A DNA stretch of 36,192 bases from assembly GCF_012035195.1 (NCBI RefSeq), contig NZ_JAAVJH010000018.1, positions 1-36,192 on the forward strand, in the 5' to 3' direction. The translations under genes and the position numbers were made by a program. How positions within the stretch are numbered: the first letter of the stretch is position 1; each line of letters starts with the position of its first letter. The notes beneath the pieces are model-generated. The model saw only the letters and a program-made list of their open reading frames with translations, made no database searches and was not told where the DNA came from. Positions 5,755 through 12,394 of this stretch are shown here, piece after piece. The DNA is from Sphingomonas corticis (GTDB taxonomy: Bacteria > Pseudomonadota > Alphaproteobacteria > Sphingomonadales > Sphingomonadaceae).

Positions 5755-5999
5755 GAGAGCGCGACGTCGAGACGATCGTGGCCGAGCGCGCGGGCGTGCT
5801 GGCCTTCGCGCGGGCGACGTGCACCCAGATCGATGCGCTGAGCGCGCGCGGCCGGCTGGGTCAGGCCGACGCGGACGCGGTCAAGAATGCGGTCCGCGCC
5901 TTCGCGCAAGGCATCGCCACGGGGCTGCACCGCGACGGGCATGATCCAGTGATGGTGCGCACGCTGATGCGGTCGATCGTGGGGGCGAGCAATGGCTGA
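5751..5999 (+). CDS. Hypothetical small early protein
   Basis: An 82-residue, mostly helical protein (MRERDVETIVAERAGVLAFA, ADADAVKNAVRAFAQGIATG, MVRTLMRSIVGA), starting at an ATGA overlap and itself overlapping the Gp37/Gp68 gene by eight bases. No motif, cysteine cluster or membrane segment. The coupling to the radical-SAM-like gene suggests a joint function or only shared transcription; the sequence does not say which. Confidence 0.55.
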   Translation: MRERDVETIVAERAGVLAFARATCTQIDALSARGRLGQADADAVKNAVRAFAQGIATGLHRDGHDPVMVRTLMRSIVGASNG

Positions 6000-6960
6000 G
6001 AACAGCGCCATCGAGTGGACTGATCACACCTTCAATCCGTGGATCGGCTGCACAAGGGTCAGCCCTGGCTGCGACCACTGTTACGCAGCGGATCTGTCCG
6101 AGGCGCGGCTTGGCGTGCGCTGGGGGCCTGGGCAACCGCGCCGCCACACCGCCGCCTCGACGTGGAACCAGCCGCGAACGTGGGATCGTCGGGCCGCAAG
6201 GCTCCGCATCCGCTACCGCGTCTTCTGCGCCAGCCTCGCGGACGTATTCGACAATGAGGTGCCGGCGGAGTGGCGTGGCGAGCTGTTCGCGCTGATCCGT
6301 GAGACGCCGAACCTTGACTGGCTGCTGGTGACGAAGCGGATCGGGAACGCCGACAAGATGGCGCAGGCGGCGGGCGGGTGGCCCGAGAACGTGTGGCTGG
6401 GCGCAACGATCGTTAATCAGGCGGAGGCCGAGAGGGATATTCCCAAACTCGCCGCCATACGCGGACCGGAATACCGCTTTCTGTCGATGGAGCCGCTGCT
6501 CGGACCAGTCAATCTGGAGCCGCACTTGCTTTATCAGCCGTGCCCCAACTCGCTCGACGGGTTGTCGCAGGACCCCAGCACCGGCGCCTACGAGTGCTGC
6601 TCGCGATGCGACTGGACCGCGATCAGCGAGGAGCTGGCGCTCGACTGGATCATCGTCGGTGGGGAAAGCGGGCCGAACGCCCGGCCGATGCACCCCAATT
6701 GGGCGAGGAGCCTGCGCGACCAGTGCGCGGCAGCCGGAGTGCCGTTCCTTTTCAAGCAATGGGGACATTGGGCGCCTCTGCTGTCGGCGGCGACCGTGGA
6801 CTGGCCTGCCACCAACGTGGCTTGGCCCGACGGACACGTTGGTGCCGGCTCTCCGCGTGCAAATGGTGGCAAGGGCGAACAGCTTTATCAGGCGGCGAAG
6901 AAGGTCGCGGGACGAACACTGGATGGCGCGCTGCACGACGGGCGGCCGGATCGTGCCTGA
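5992..6960 (+). CDS. Phage Gp37/Gp68 family (DUF5131) radical-SAM-like protein
   Basis: A 322-residue protein. The N-terminus has the family hallmark 'IEWTDHTFNPWIGCTRVSPG' with Cys20, Cys27 and Cys30 (C-x6-C-x2-CYA), a candidate [4Fe-4S] site as in the spore photoproduct lyase-like branch of radical SAM enzymes. The middle contains 'DVFDNEVP', 'LDWLLVTKRIGN' and 'WLGATIVNQAEAERDIPKL'. The C-terminal third has 'DWIIVGGESGPNARPMHPNW' and 'FLFKQWGHW', all characteristic of this family. Substrate and reaction are not established as far as I know. An additional CxxC-like pair (ECCSRCDW, about 203-208) lies in an insert typical of the phage members. The gene is followed without a gap by a zinc-ribbon protein. 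Confidence 0.88.
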   Translation: MAENSAIEWTDHTFNPWIGCTRVSPGCDHCYAADLSEARLGVRWGPGQPRRHTAASTWNQPRTWDRRAARLRIRYRVFCASLADVFDNEVPAEWRGELFALIRETPNLDWLLVTKRIGNADKMAQAAGGWPENVWLGATIVNQAEAERDIPKLAAIRGPEYRFLSMEPLLGPVNLEPHLLYQPCPNSLDGLSQDPSTGAYECCSRCDWTAISEELALDWIIVGGESGPNARPMHPNWARSLRDQCAAAGVPFLFKQWGHWAPLLSAATVDWPATNVAWPDGHVGAGSPRANGGKGEQLYQAAKKVAGRTLDGALHDGRPDRA

Positions 6961-7492
6961 CGCTGCCGACATGGCCGCCGAGATACAGGCCGAGACCGTG
7001 GCACGCGGGCTGTCGCGCACGCGCGTGCAGATCTCCGCCGGCGTCGCCGGTGAATGCAGCGACTGCGGTCACATGATGCTCCGCCTAGTCGGCGGGTTGT
7101 GTGCCTTCTGCCGTGACGGGCGGCTCCCGCCCGACGACTGGGAGCCGCCTGTAATCAACTTGCCGAGACCACGAGAGGAATCTGTCGTCATGCCCAAGTC
7201 TGTCCAGCTGCCTTCCTCTGCGATCGACGCGATCAAAGCGGTGGAGAAGCGCGCACGCGGTCTCGGAACGTCGCAGGGCGAAGCGGCCGCCGACCTGATC
7301 GTCGCTGGATTGCGGACGATCGATAGCGAAGGCGTCCGCACGCCGCTCAGTGACTTCGACGTGGAGGAGCTGCTGGCCGAAGTCCGGCTGCGGCTCGTCA
7401 CTGCTGCCAGCCCTTCGATCGTAGAAGCGCTGACGACGCGAGCGGAACTGGCGGAACGCAAGCTCGCACAGATCCAGGCGGCGTTCGCCTGA
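6953..7492 (+). CDS. Zinc-ribbon protein with helical C-terminal half
   Basis: 179 residues from a GTG overlapping the end of the Gp37/Gp68 gene; an ATG at 6971 in the same frame would remove six residues. A four-cysteine zinc ribbon is clear: 'GECSDCGHMMLRLVGGLCAF' continuing to CRDG (CxxC, about 12 residues, CxxC). It is followed by a proline-rich linker and then a separate helical domain starting near 'MPKSVQLPSSAIDAIKAVEK', which could also be an independent internal start at 7191. The C-terminus (AELAERKLAQIQAAF) looks coiled-coil. The arrangement is reminiscent of small DksA/TraR-like or RNA-polymerase-binding phage proteins, but the DksA signature itself is not present. Confidence 0.65.
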   Translation: MPDAADMAAEIQAETVARGLSRTRVQISAGVAGECSDCGHMMLRLVGGLCAFCRDGRLPPDDWEPPVINLPRPREESVVMPKSVQLPSSAIDAIKAVEKRARGLGTSQGEAAADLIVAGLRTIDSEGVRTPLSDFDVEELLAEVRLRLVTAASPSIVEALTTRAELAERKLAQIQAAFA

Positions 7493-7542
7493 AGCTATCG
7501 CCCGCGCGGGTGACGAACGTCGCCGCGTGAGGAACCGGGGGA

Positions 7543-10500
7543 ATGAGGGTGCCAACGACAACGCTGCCGTCCGCCATGGGTCAGGCGGCGCTCCAATACG
7601 CGCGCCGGGGCTGGCCGGTCTTCCCGGTCCGCGAGCGTGACGAGACCGTCCGCATCGGCGGGGCAGGGGGCGAGGAGCGCACGTTCAAGGCCAAGGCGCC
7701 CTACACGGGCAAAGGGCTGAAGGACGCCACCACGCACGAACCGACGATCGAGGCGTGGTGGCGTCAGCACCCGAACGCGCTGATCGGCCTGCCCACTGGC
7801 GTGAACGGGTGCTTCGTTCTCGACTTCGACCCGCGTGTCGAAGAGGACTGCGATCCGGAGACCGGCGAGGTCATCGGCACTCGCGAGTGGACGCTGGAGC
7901 AGCTGAAGGCCGACCTGGAAGATCAGATGGGCGTGCCGCTGCCGCGCTCGCTGACCGCGATCACGCAGTCGGGCGGCGTCCACGTCTACTTCCGCCAGCC
8001 CGACGGCGAGCCGATCCGGAATCGCGGCAACCTTCCGGCGCACGTCGACGTGCGCGGCCTGGGCGGATACGTGATCGCTCCCCCCAGCATCCTGCCGGAC
8101 ACCGGCAAGAGCTATCGCTGGATGCGCGACCGCGGCGATTGGCGCGACGACGCGGATATTGCCGAGGCGCCGGCCGAGCTGGTGACGATCCTGCGCTCGC
8201 GTAAGGTCAGGCCTGCTGCCAGCCCTGCCGCGATGCCGGCGGAGCGGCGGCAGGTGCCGGCGTCGTCGGCCGGGCACGTCGACGACGCGGTTCGGAAATA
8301 TGCGCTGTCGGCCCTCGACGGCGAGTGCCGCGCGATCCGGACGGCAGGATCGGGACGCCGCAATGCGCAGCTGAACGAAAGCGCCTTCAAGGTCGCGACG
8401 CTGGTCGCGGCGGGCGCGCTCGACGCCGGCGTCGCGCGTGCGAGCGTGGAGGCCGCCGCGCGCGACAACCCCGGCCGCGACGACGACGGGCAGCTGATGC
8501 TGACCGTCGCCAGCGGCTGGACCGCAGGAAGCGAACAGCCTCGCGATCTCGGAGAGATCGCGGCCGCTGCTCGATCCCGCGCCGATCGGCGCCCGGCCGC
8601 GCCCGGCCGCCCCGCGCCGCGGGCTGAGCGCCGAAACGACGCATCCTTCCGGGTTGGAAGGGTGGATGGCGTTCAAGTGCTGGACGAGGCGGGGTGGGCG
8701 CGGGCGCGGAAGGTCGCGCAGGCGTGGCTTGCGCGGCGGGCTGAGAACGTCGATCCGACCAAGGAAGCAATCACCCGGCTGGCCTATGGCGTCGGGCGGC
8801 GGATCGCGGCCGAGCTGCTCGACGAACACGACGCCAAGCAGGCGCTGTGGGACGTTTACGAGGGCATCGCGGATGTCCAGCACGCCGACGTCGACCGCGC
8901 GATCGAAGACGGGATCAACCGCGGGTTCGATCTGGCGCCGATCGCGCTGACGATGAAGTGCCTCGGATATCCGCTGACCGATTTCGGCATCGCCGAGCGC
9001 TTTCGCGATCGATACGGCGACGATTTCCGTTTTACCACCGGCAAGGGCTGGCTCGGCTGGGACGGTCGGCGCTGGAAGGTGCTGGACCAGGACGAGAAGA
9101 CCCCGCCGGCCGAGGTCATCGCGGCCGTCTTCGAGACCGTGCGGGCCATTCAGGACGAGGCGCGCTTCATCGCCGACACGAAGGTGAAGTGGAGCCTGGT
9201 GCGCGACGGCAAGGAGCAGCGGCTCGATCTCGATGACGAGGACAATCCGCACGGCCTCGACCGCTGGATCGCGAAGGGCAAGGGCTGGGAGCTGCTCTCG
9301 ACCAAGGTGTCCGTGTTCGGCCGCCAGTCCGAGACGACGGGGAAGCCGGCCGCGGTCGCGCTGCTCGCGCGGCGCTGGCTGACGGTCCCGATCGAGCGGT
9401 TCGACCACGACAAATACGCCTTCAACGTCGCCAACGGCACGCTGCGCTTCCGCACGGAAGAGGGGCCGGACGGCGCACGCGAGGGTGCGGTCACGCTGTC
9501 GCCGCACAATCGCGCCGACATGCTGACGAAGCTGTCGCCGGTGACCTACGATCCGGGCGTCGCCTCGCCGCGCTACGACGCCATGTTCGGCTGGGCGCAG
9601 CCCGACGCCTCGATGCGGCGCTACCTGCACCAGCTCGGCGGCTATGCCCTCACCGGCGACGCCGGCGAGCAGAAACTGTGGTTCTGGTACGGGCGCGGTC
9701 GCAACGGCAAGGGCACCACGCTCGACGTGTGGCAGCACGTCGTCGGCGACTATGCCGACAGCATCCCGATCGGCTCGTTCCTCGACCAGGGCATCAAGAA
9801 GCGCGGCGACCAGGCGTCGCCCGATCTCGCGAAGCTCGCCGGCGTGCGCATGCTGCGATCGTCGGAGCCGGGGCGGAACGAGAAGCTCGACACCGGTCTG
9901 ATCAAGCTGGTGACTGGCGGCGATCCGCTGCCGGTTCGCATGCTCCACCGCGGGTTCTTCAACCTGCAGCCGCTCTTCAAGCTCATCATCATGGGGAACA
10001 CGAAGTTCGACATTCCGGATACCGACGACGGCATCTGGAGCCGCATGAAGCTGATCCCCTGGCTCAGGAACATCGAGAAGCCGGAGCCGGGCGTAGCCAA
10101 CTGGCCGGAGAAGGATCCGAACCTGCCGGCGAAGATCATCGCCGAAGAGGCATCGGGCGTGCTGAACCGCCTTGTCGCCGGCCTGCTGGATTACCTCAGC
10201 AATGGCCTCGTGGAGCCGAAAAGCGTGACCGAGGCCACGATGGCCTATCGGGACGCCAGCGACCCTCTGGCGCGCTTCCTGCGCCTCTGCGTCGTCGCCG
10301 ACGCCGACACTCGTGTCCAATCGTCGAAGCTGCACGAGGTCTTCGTCGCCTGGTGCAAGGCAGCCGGCGAGCGCGAGTGGTCGAACAAAGGCTTCTCCAA
10401 CGCGATGGCGGAAAAGGGCTATCAGAAGAAGGCCAGCGACGGGATGCAGTGGCTGGGCATCCGCCTCGTGAAGGAGGTGCACGACTTCGTCGACCACGAC

Positions 10501-10608
10501 GGCAAACCTCGCTCGCTGAGTGACGAACCCGTCCTCTCCGATAATCGCACGATGGTCGACGACAACGGATGGCCGCCGCCTGACGACTTCGGCGACGTGC
10601 CGCCGTGA
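7543..10608 (+). CDS. Fused primase-polymerase and SF3 (D5-type) helicase
   Basis: A 1021-residue replication protein. Residues about 10-200 form an archaeo-eukaryotic-type prim-pol domain: 'YARRGWPVFPV', 'KAPYTGKGLKDATT', the metal-binding Asp94-Phe-Asp96 (VLDFDP), 'SGGVHVYF' with His147, and 'VDVRGLGGYVIAPPS'. A linker (about 200-370) is Ala/Arg/Pro-rich. Residues about 370-460 are helical. The helicase part has the Walker A motif GRGRNGKGTT at 717-726 (Lys723) within 'KLWFWYGRGRNGKGTT', followed by superfamily 3 features such as 'MLRSSEPGRNEKLDTGLIKL' and 'FKLIIMGNTKFDIPD'. A winged-helix-like end (about 900-960) follows. This one polypeptide would make primers and unwind DNA at the phage origin. 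The start could also be Met12. Confidence 0.92.
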   Translation: MRVPTTTLPSAMGQAALQYARRGWPVFPVRERDETVRIGGAGGEERTFKAKAPYTGKGLKDATTHEPTIEAWWRQHPNALIGLPTGVNGCFVLDFDPRVEEDCDPETGEVIGTREWTLEQLKADLEDQMGVPLPRSLTAITQSGGVHVYFRQPDGEPIRNRGNLPAHVDVRGLGGYVIAPPSILPDTGKSYRWMRDRGDWRDDADIAEAPAELVTILRSRKVRPAASPAAMPAERRQVPASSAGHVDDAVRKYALSALDGECRAIRTAGSGRRNAQLNESAFKVATLVAAGALDAGVARASVEAAARDNPGRDDDGQLMLTVASGWTAGSEQPRDLGEIAAAARSRADRRPAAPGRPAPRAERRNDASFRVGRVDGVQVLDEAGWARARKVAQAWLARRAENVDPTKEAITRLAYGVGRRIAAELLDEHDAKQALWDVYEGIADVQHADVDRAIEDGINRGFDLAPIALTMKCLGYPLTDFGIAERFRDRYGDDFRFTTGKGWLGWDGRRWKVLDQDEKTPPAEVIAAVFETVRAIQDEARFIADTKVKWSLVRDGKEQRLDLDDEDNPHGLDRWIAKGKGWELLSTKVSVFGRQSETTGKPAAVALLARRWLTVPIERFDHDKYAFNVANGTLRFRTEEGPDGAREGAVTLSPHNRADMLTKLSPVTYDPGVASPRYDAMFGWAQPDASMRRYLHQLGGYALTGDAGEQKLWFWYGRGRNGKGTTLDVWQHVVGDYADSIPIGSFLDQGIKKRGDQASPDLAKLAGVRMLRSSEPGRNEKLDTGLIKLVTGGDPLPVRMLHRGFFNLQPLFKLIIMGNTKFDIPDTDDGIWSRMKLIPWLRNIEKPEPGVANWPEKDPNLPAKIIAEEASGVLNRLVAGLLDYLSNGLVEPKSVTEATMAYRDASDPLARFLRLCVVADADTRVQSSKLHEVFVAWCKAAGEREWSNKGFSNAMAEKGYQKKASDGMQWLGIRLVKEVHDFVDHDGKPRSLSDEPVLSDNRTMVDDNGWPPPDDFGDVPP
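8645..8661. repeat. Inverted CCTTCC-N5-GGAAGG inside the primase-helicase gene
   Basis: CCTTCC at 8645-8650 and GGAAGG at 8656-8661 are separated by five bases, the same arrangement as the site at 10628-10644. The surrounding ATCC..GGGT bases also agree. It falls in the linker region of the protein, where coding constraint is low. Confidence 0.55.
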
Positions 10609-10627
10609 GGGCTGGCGCGACACATAT

Positions 10628-10885
10628 CCTTCCGGTCCGGAAGGGTGGCGGAAGGGTTCTTGGAAGGGAAAGCGGCGGATTTCTGCGGCTTCGGAAGGTT
10701 CGGAAGGTTAGTCGCGATGTTGCCCGTACATCATGCGCACATGCGCAGGCGCACGACGAAAACATACGTCAATCCTTCCGACCCTTCCGATCCTTCCATC
10801 AGGTAAGAAAAAGGGCGTTCTTCTAATGGGTTATGGTGAGTTGGATGGCGGAAGGGTTGGTGGCGACGCTTCCGGGGCCGGAAGG
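10628..10885. repeat. Cluster of GGAAGG/CCTTCC repeats, candidate replication origin or regulatory region
   Basis: The 6-mer GGAAGG or its complement occurs at 10628, 10639, 10650, 10662, 10693, 10702, 10774, 10783, 10792, 10850 and 10880: eleven copies in about 260 bp. Two sites are near-perfect palindromes: CCTTCCG-GTC-CGGAAGG (10628-10644) and TTCCGG-GG-CCGGAA centred near 10876. Three minus-orientation copies at 10774-10797 are spaced nine bases apart; plus-orientation copies at 10693 and 10702 also have nine-base spacing. The segment has no gene between 10609 and 10825 and directly follows the replication gene, a usual place for a phage origin with initiator-binding iterons. A transcriptional regulator's binding field is the alternative. 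Confidence 0.6.
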
Positions 10886-11353
10886 ATGACGTTCACGGAC
10901 GTCGAGGACCGGCTTGTCGAGGCGATGCTGACCTGCTGGCGCCACGGGGACCGCGAACGCGGCTGGCAGCGGCTGCGCTCGGCATGGCCGGAGATCAGCC
11001 GCGACGTTTTGGCCGGAGACTATGACGCGCGTGGCGGCCTGGATGCGGGCGAGCAGCCGTCGTTGAAGCCGGCATCGCTCACCCGGCGCGAAGTGGCTGA
11101 GATGGAGGAGGCGTTCGCTTGGCTCGACGCCGTCGATCCGGCCGACCGCAAGGTGATCGGCCTCGCCGTGGCGCAGCTGGCGGCGGGCAAGCGGGAGATC
11201 AGCTGGATCAGGATGCTGCCGCGCCTGGGTCTTAGCCGGGGCGCACACGGCCTGCGCAAGCGCTACGGCCGCGCCCTTGCCGCCATCTGTGACCGTGAAA
11301 ACCGCAGAAATGCAGGGGACTTGCGTGTCAACGGGGTAAATCTGCCGGACTGA
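10886..11353 (+). CDS. DUF6362-like protein
   Basis: A 155-residue protein starting MTFTDVEDRLVEAMLTCWRH; an in-frame ATG at 10826 would add 20 glycine-rich residues encoded by the repeat field. The later start is preferred because family members begin close to such a 'M(T)(W/F)' position. The pattern 'AWPEISRD', 'EMEEAFAWLDAVDPADRKVI', 'GLSRGAHGLRKRYGRALAAI' matches my memory of the DUF6362 family, whose last part is a helix-turn-helix-like segment (ISWIRMLPRLGLSRGAHGL). It is the last gene of the early operon. A role in late gene control or replication is possible from position only. Confidence 0.7.
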   Translation: MTFTDVEDRLVEAMLTCWRHGDRERGWQRLRSAWPEISRDVLAGDYDARGGLDAGEQPSLKPASLTRREVAEMEEAFAWLDAVDPADRKVIGLAVAQLAAGKREISWIRMLPRLGLSRGAHGLRKRYGRALAAICDRENRRNAGDLRVNGVNLPD

Positions 11354-11453
11354 TCATTTTCCCTGTCCACCTGTCGGGCATTTTCGGCGTATTTCACGTC
11401 ACGCTGGGACGGGCCTTCGGGATCGGCACGGCACATCCTCTCCTTAGACTTCG

Positions 11454-11487
11454 CGAAGGGCGCCCGGCTTCGGCTCGGCGCCCTTCG
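11454..11487 (+). terminator. Strong hairpin terminator between early and late genes
   Basis: An 11-bp perfect stem: CGAAGGGCGCC at 11454-11464 pairs with GGCGCCCTTCG at 11477-11487 around a 12-base loop. It is followed by TGCTTTCG, a weak T tract. It lies 100 bases after the early operon and 16 bases before the first late gene. It would stop or attenuate early transcription; antitermination here could be the early-to-late switch, which is inferred. The rest of 11354-11453 contains no gene that I can see. Confidence 0.75.
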
Positions 11488-11503
11488 TGCTTTCGAGTAT
11501 GAA

Positions 11504-11851
11504 ATGGGTCGGCTGAAGGGACTGACGCCGCGTCTCGGCTCGCTGCGCCCGCGCCTCGCGCCAGCACCGCACGATCGGCAGCAGTACGATCGCCGACGCG
11601 ATGAGCAGCCGTGGCGGCAGTGGTACAAGACGGCGCGATGGCAGCGGCTTCGTTGGGCCATCCTTCAGCGCGACCTGTTCACCTGCCAGCGCTGCCATCG
11701 GCTCGAAGGCGAGACGTCGAAGCTGGTGGCCGATCACCGGCGCGCGCACCGTGGCGACGAAGCGCTGTTCTGGGATGAGGGCAACCTCTGGACCCTCTGC
11801 AAGCCGTGCCACGACGGTTGGAAGCAGCGGCAGGAGGCGCGCGAGCGCTGA
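11504..11851 (+). CDS. HNH endonuclease next to terminase
   Basis: A 115-residue protein. The HNH fold is read from 'ARWQRLRWAILQRDLFTCQR' with the first CxxC pair (CQRC), 'LVADHRRAHRGD' with the HNH-type His, 'LFWDEGNLWTLC' with the Asn, and the second CxxC (CKPC) followed by His in 'CHDGW'. This is the compact HK97 gp74-like type. In HK97-type phages this nuclease works with the terminase to cut DNA at cos during packaging, and the gene usually borders the cos site. It starts at the ATG after the hairpin terminator, and no strong ribosome binding site is seen. Confidence 0.88.
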   Translation: MGRLKGLTPRLGSLRPRLAPAPHDRQQYDRRRDEQPWRQWYKTARWQRLRWAILQRDLFTCQRCHRLEGETSKLVADHRRAHRGDEALFWDEGNLWTLCKPCHDGWKQRQEARER

Positions 11852-11857
11852 GAGGGA

Positions 11858-11868
11858 GGGGGGGGGGG
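11858..11868 (+). repeat. Run of eleven G between HNH and small terminase genes
   Basis: An uninterrupted G tract in an 81-base gap (11852-11932) that otherwise contains no gene. The gap is a possible location for cos. Such tracts are also prone to sequencing or assembly slippage, so its exact length is uncertain. Confidence 0.6.
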
Positions 11869-11932
11869 TCGAAAGTCCAGCAGGGGCCGGCCGCTAGACC
11901 GCCGTCCCTCCCATTCGGAGATTTTTTTCGCG

Positions 11933-12394
11933 ATGCCGGAAGATTTGGGACGCGACCTGTTCGGCGACCCGATCGTCCTGGCCAAGGAAGGCCGTGGGCG
12001 GCCGGAACACGCCTGGTCTCTCGAAAGCTCCAACCGGGTGCTGATCGCCTTTGCGCGCGGCATGACGGTCAAGGAAGCGGCAACCGCGATCGGAGTCTCG
12101 GTCCCGACCCTGCGGAAGCATTATTTTTCCGAGGTCGCGAAGCGCGACAGTGCCCGCGTCCGGATGGAGATCACGCAGCTCGCCCGGCTGAACGACGCCG
12201 CGGCTGACGGGAACGTCGCGGCCGAGAAGGAGCTGCTGAAGCAGATGGAGAAGGGCGCCATGATCAGCGGCGCCCGCGCCATGGAGAAGCCGGCCAAGGT
12301 GAAGCAGCCGAAGCTGGGGAAGAAGGAGCAGCTGGTCGCTGACGCCGGCACGGCATCGAAGAGCGGTGAATGGGGTTCGTTGCTGAAGCACTAG
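11933..12394 (+). CDS. terS: Terminase small subunit
   Basis: A 153-residue protein. Residues about 23-65 contain a helix-turn-helix (VLIAFARGMTVKEAATAIGV then SVPTLRKHYFSEV) that would bind the packaging site. Residues about 75-120 are helical (MEITQLARLNDAAADGNVAA, EKELLKQMEKG) for oligomer assembly. The C-terminus is basic and extended (AKVKQPKLGKKEQL). The gene overlaps the large terminase start by 25 bases. GGAG about 12 bases upstream with a T-rich spacer is its ribosome binding site. The assignment follows from the HTH-plus-helical layout and its invariant position before the large subunit. Confidence 0.88.
   Translation: MPEDLGRDLFGDPIVLAKEGRGRPEHAWSLESSNRVLIAFARGMTVKEAATAIGVSVPTLRKHYFSEVAKRDSARVRMEITQLARLNDAAADGNVAAEKELLKQMEKGAMISGARAMEKPAKVKQPKLGKKEQLVADAGTASKSGEWGSLLKH

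Noticed and set aside
7495..10623. A 1042-codon open frame on the minus strand opposite the primase-helicase gene
   Set aside because: High GC at third positions keeps the antisense frame open. The protein has no recognisable domain and extremely Arg/Ala/Val-biased composition, while the plus-strand frame has clear prim-pol and Walker motifs.
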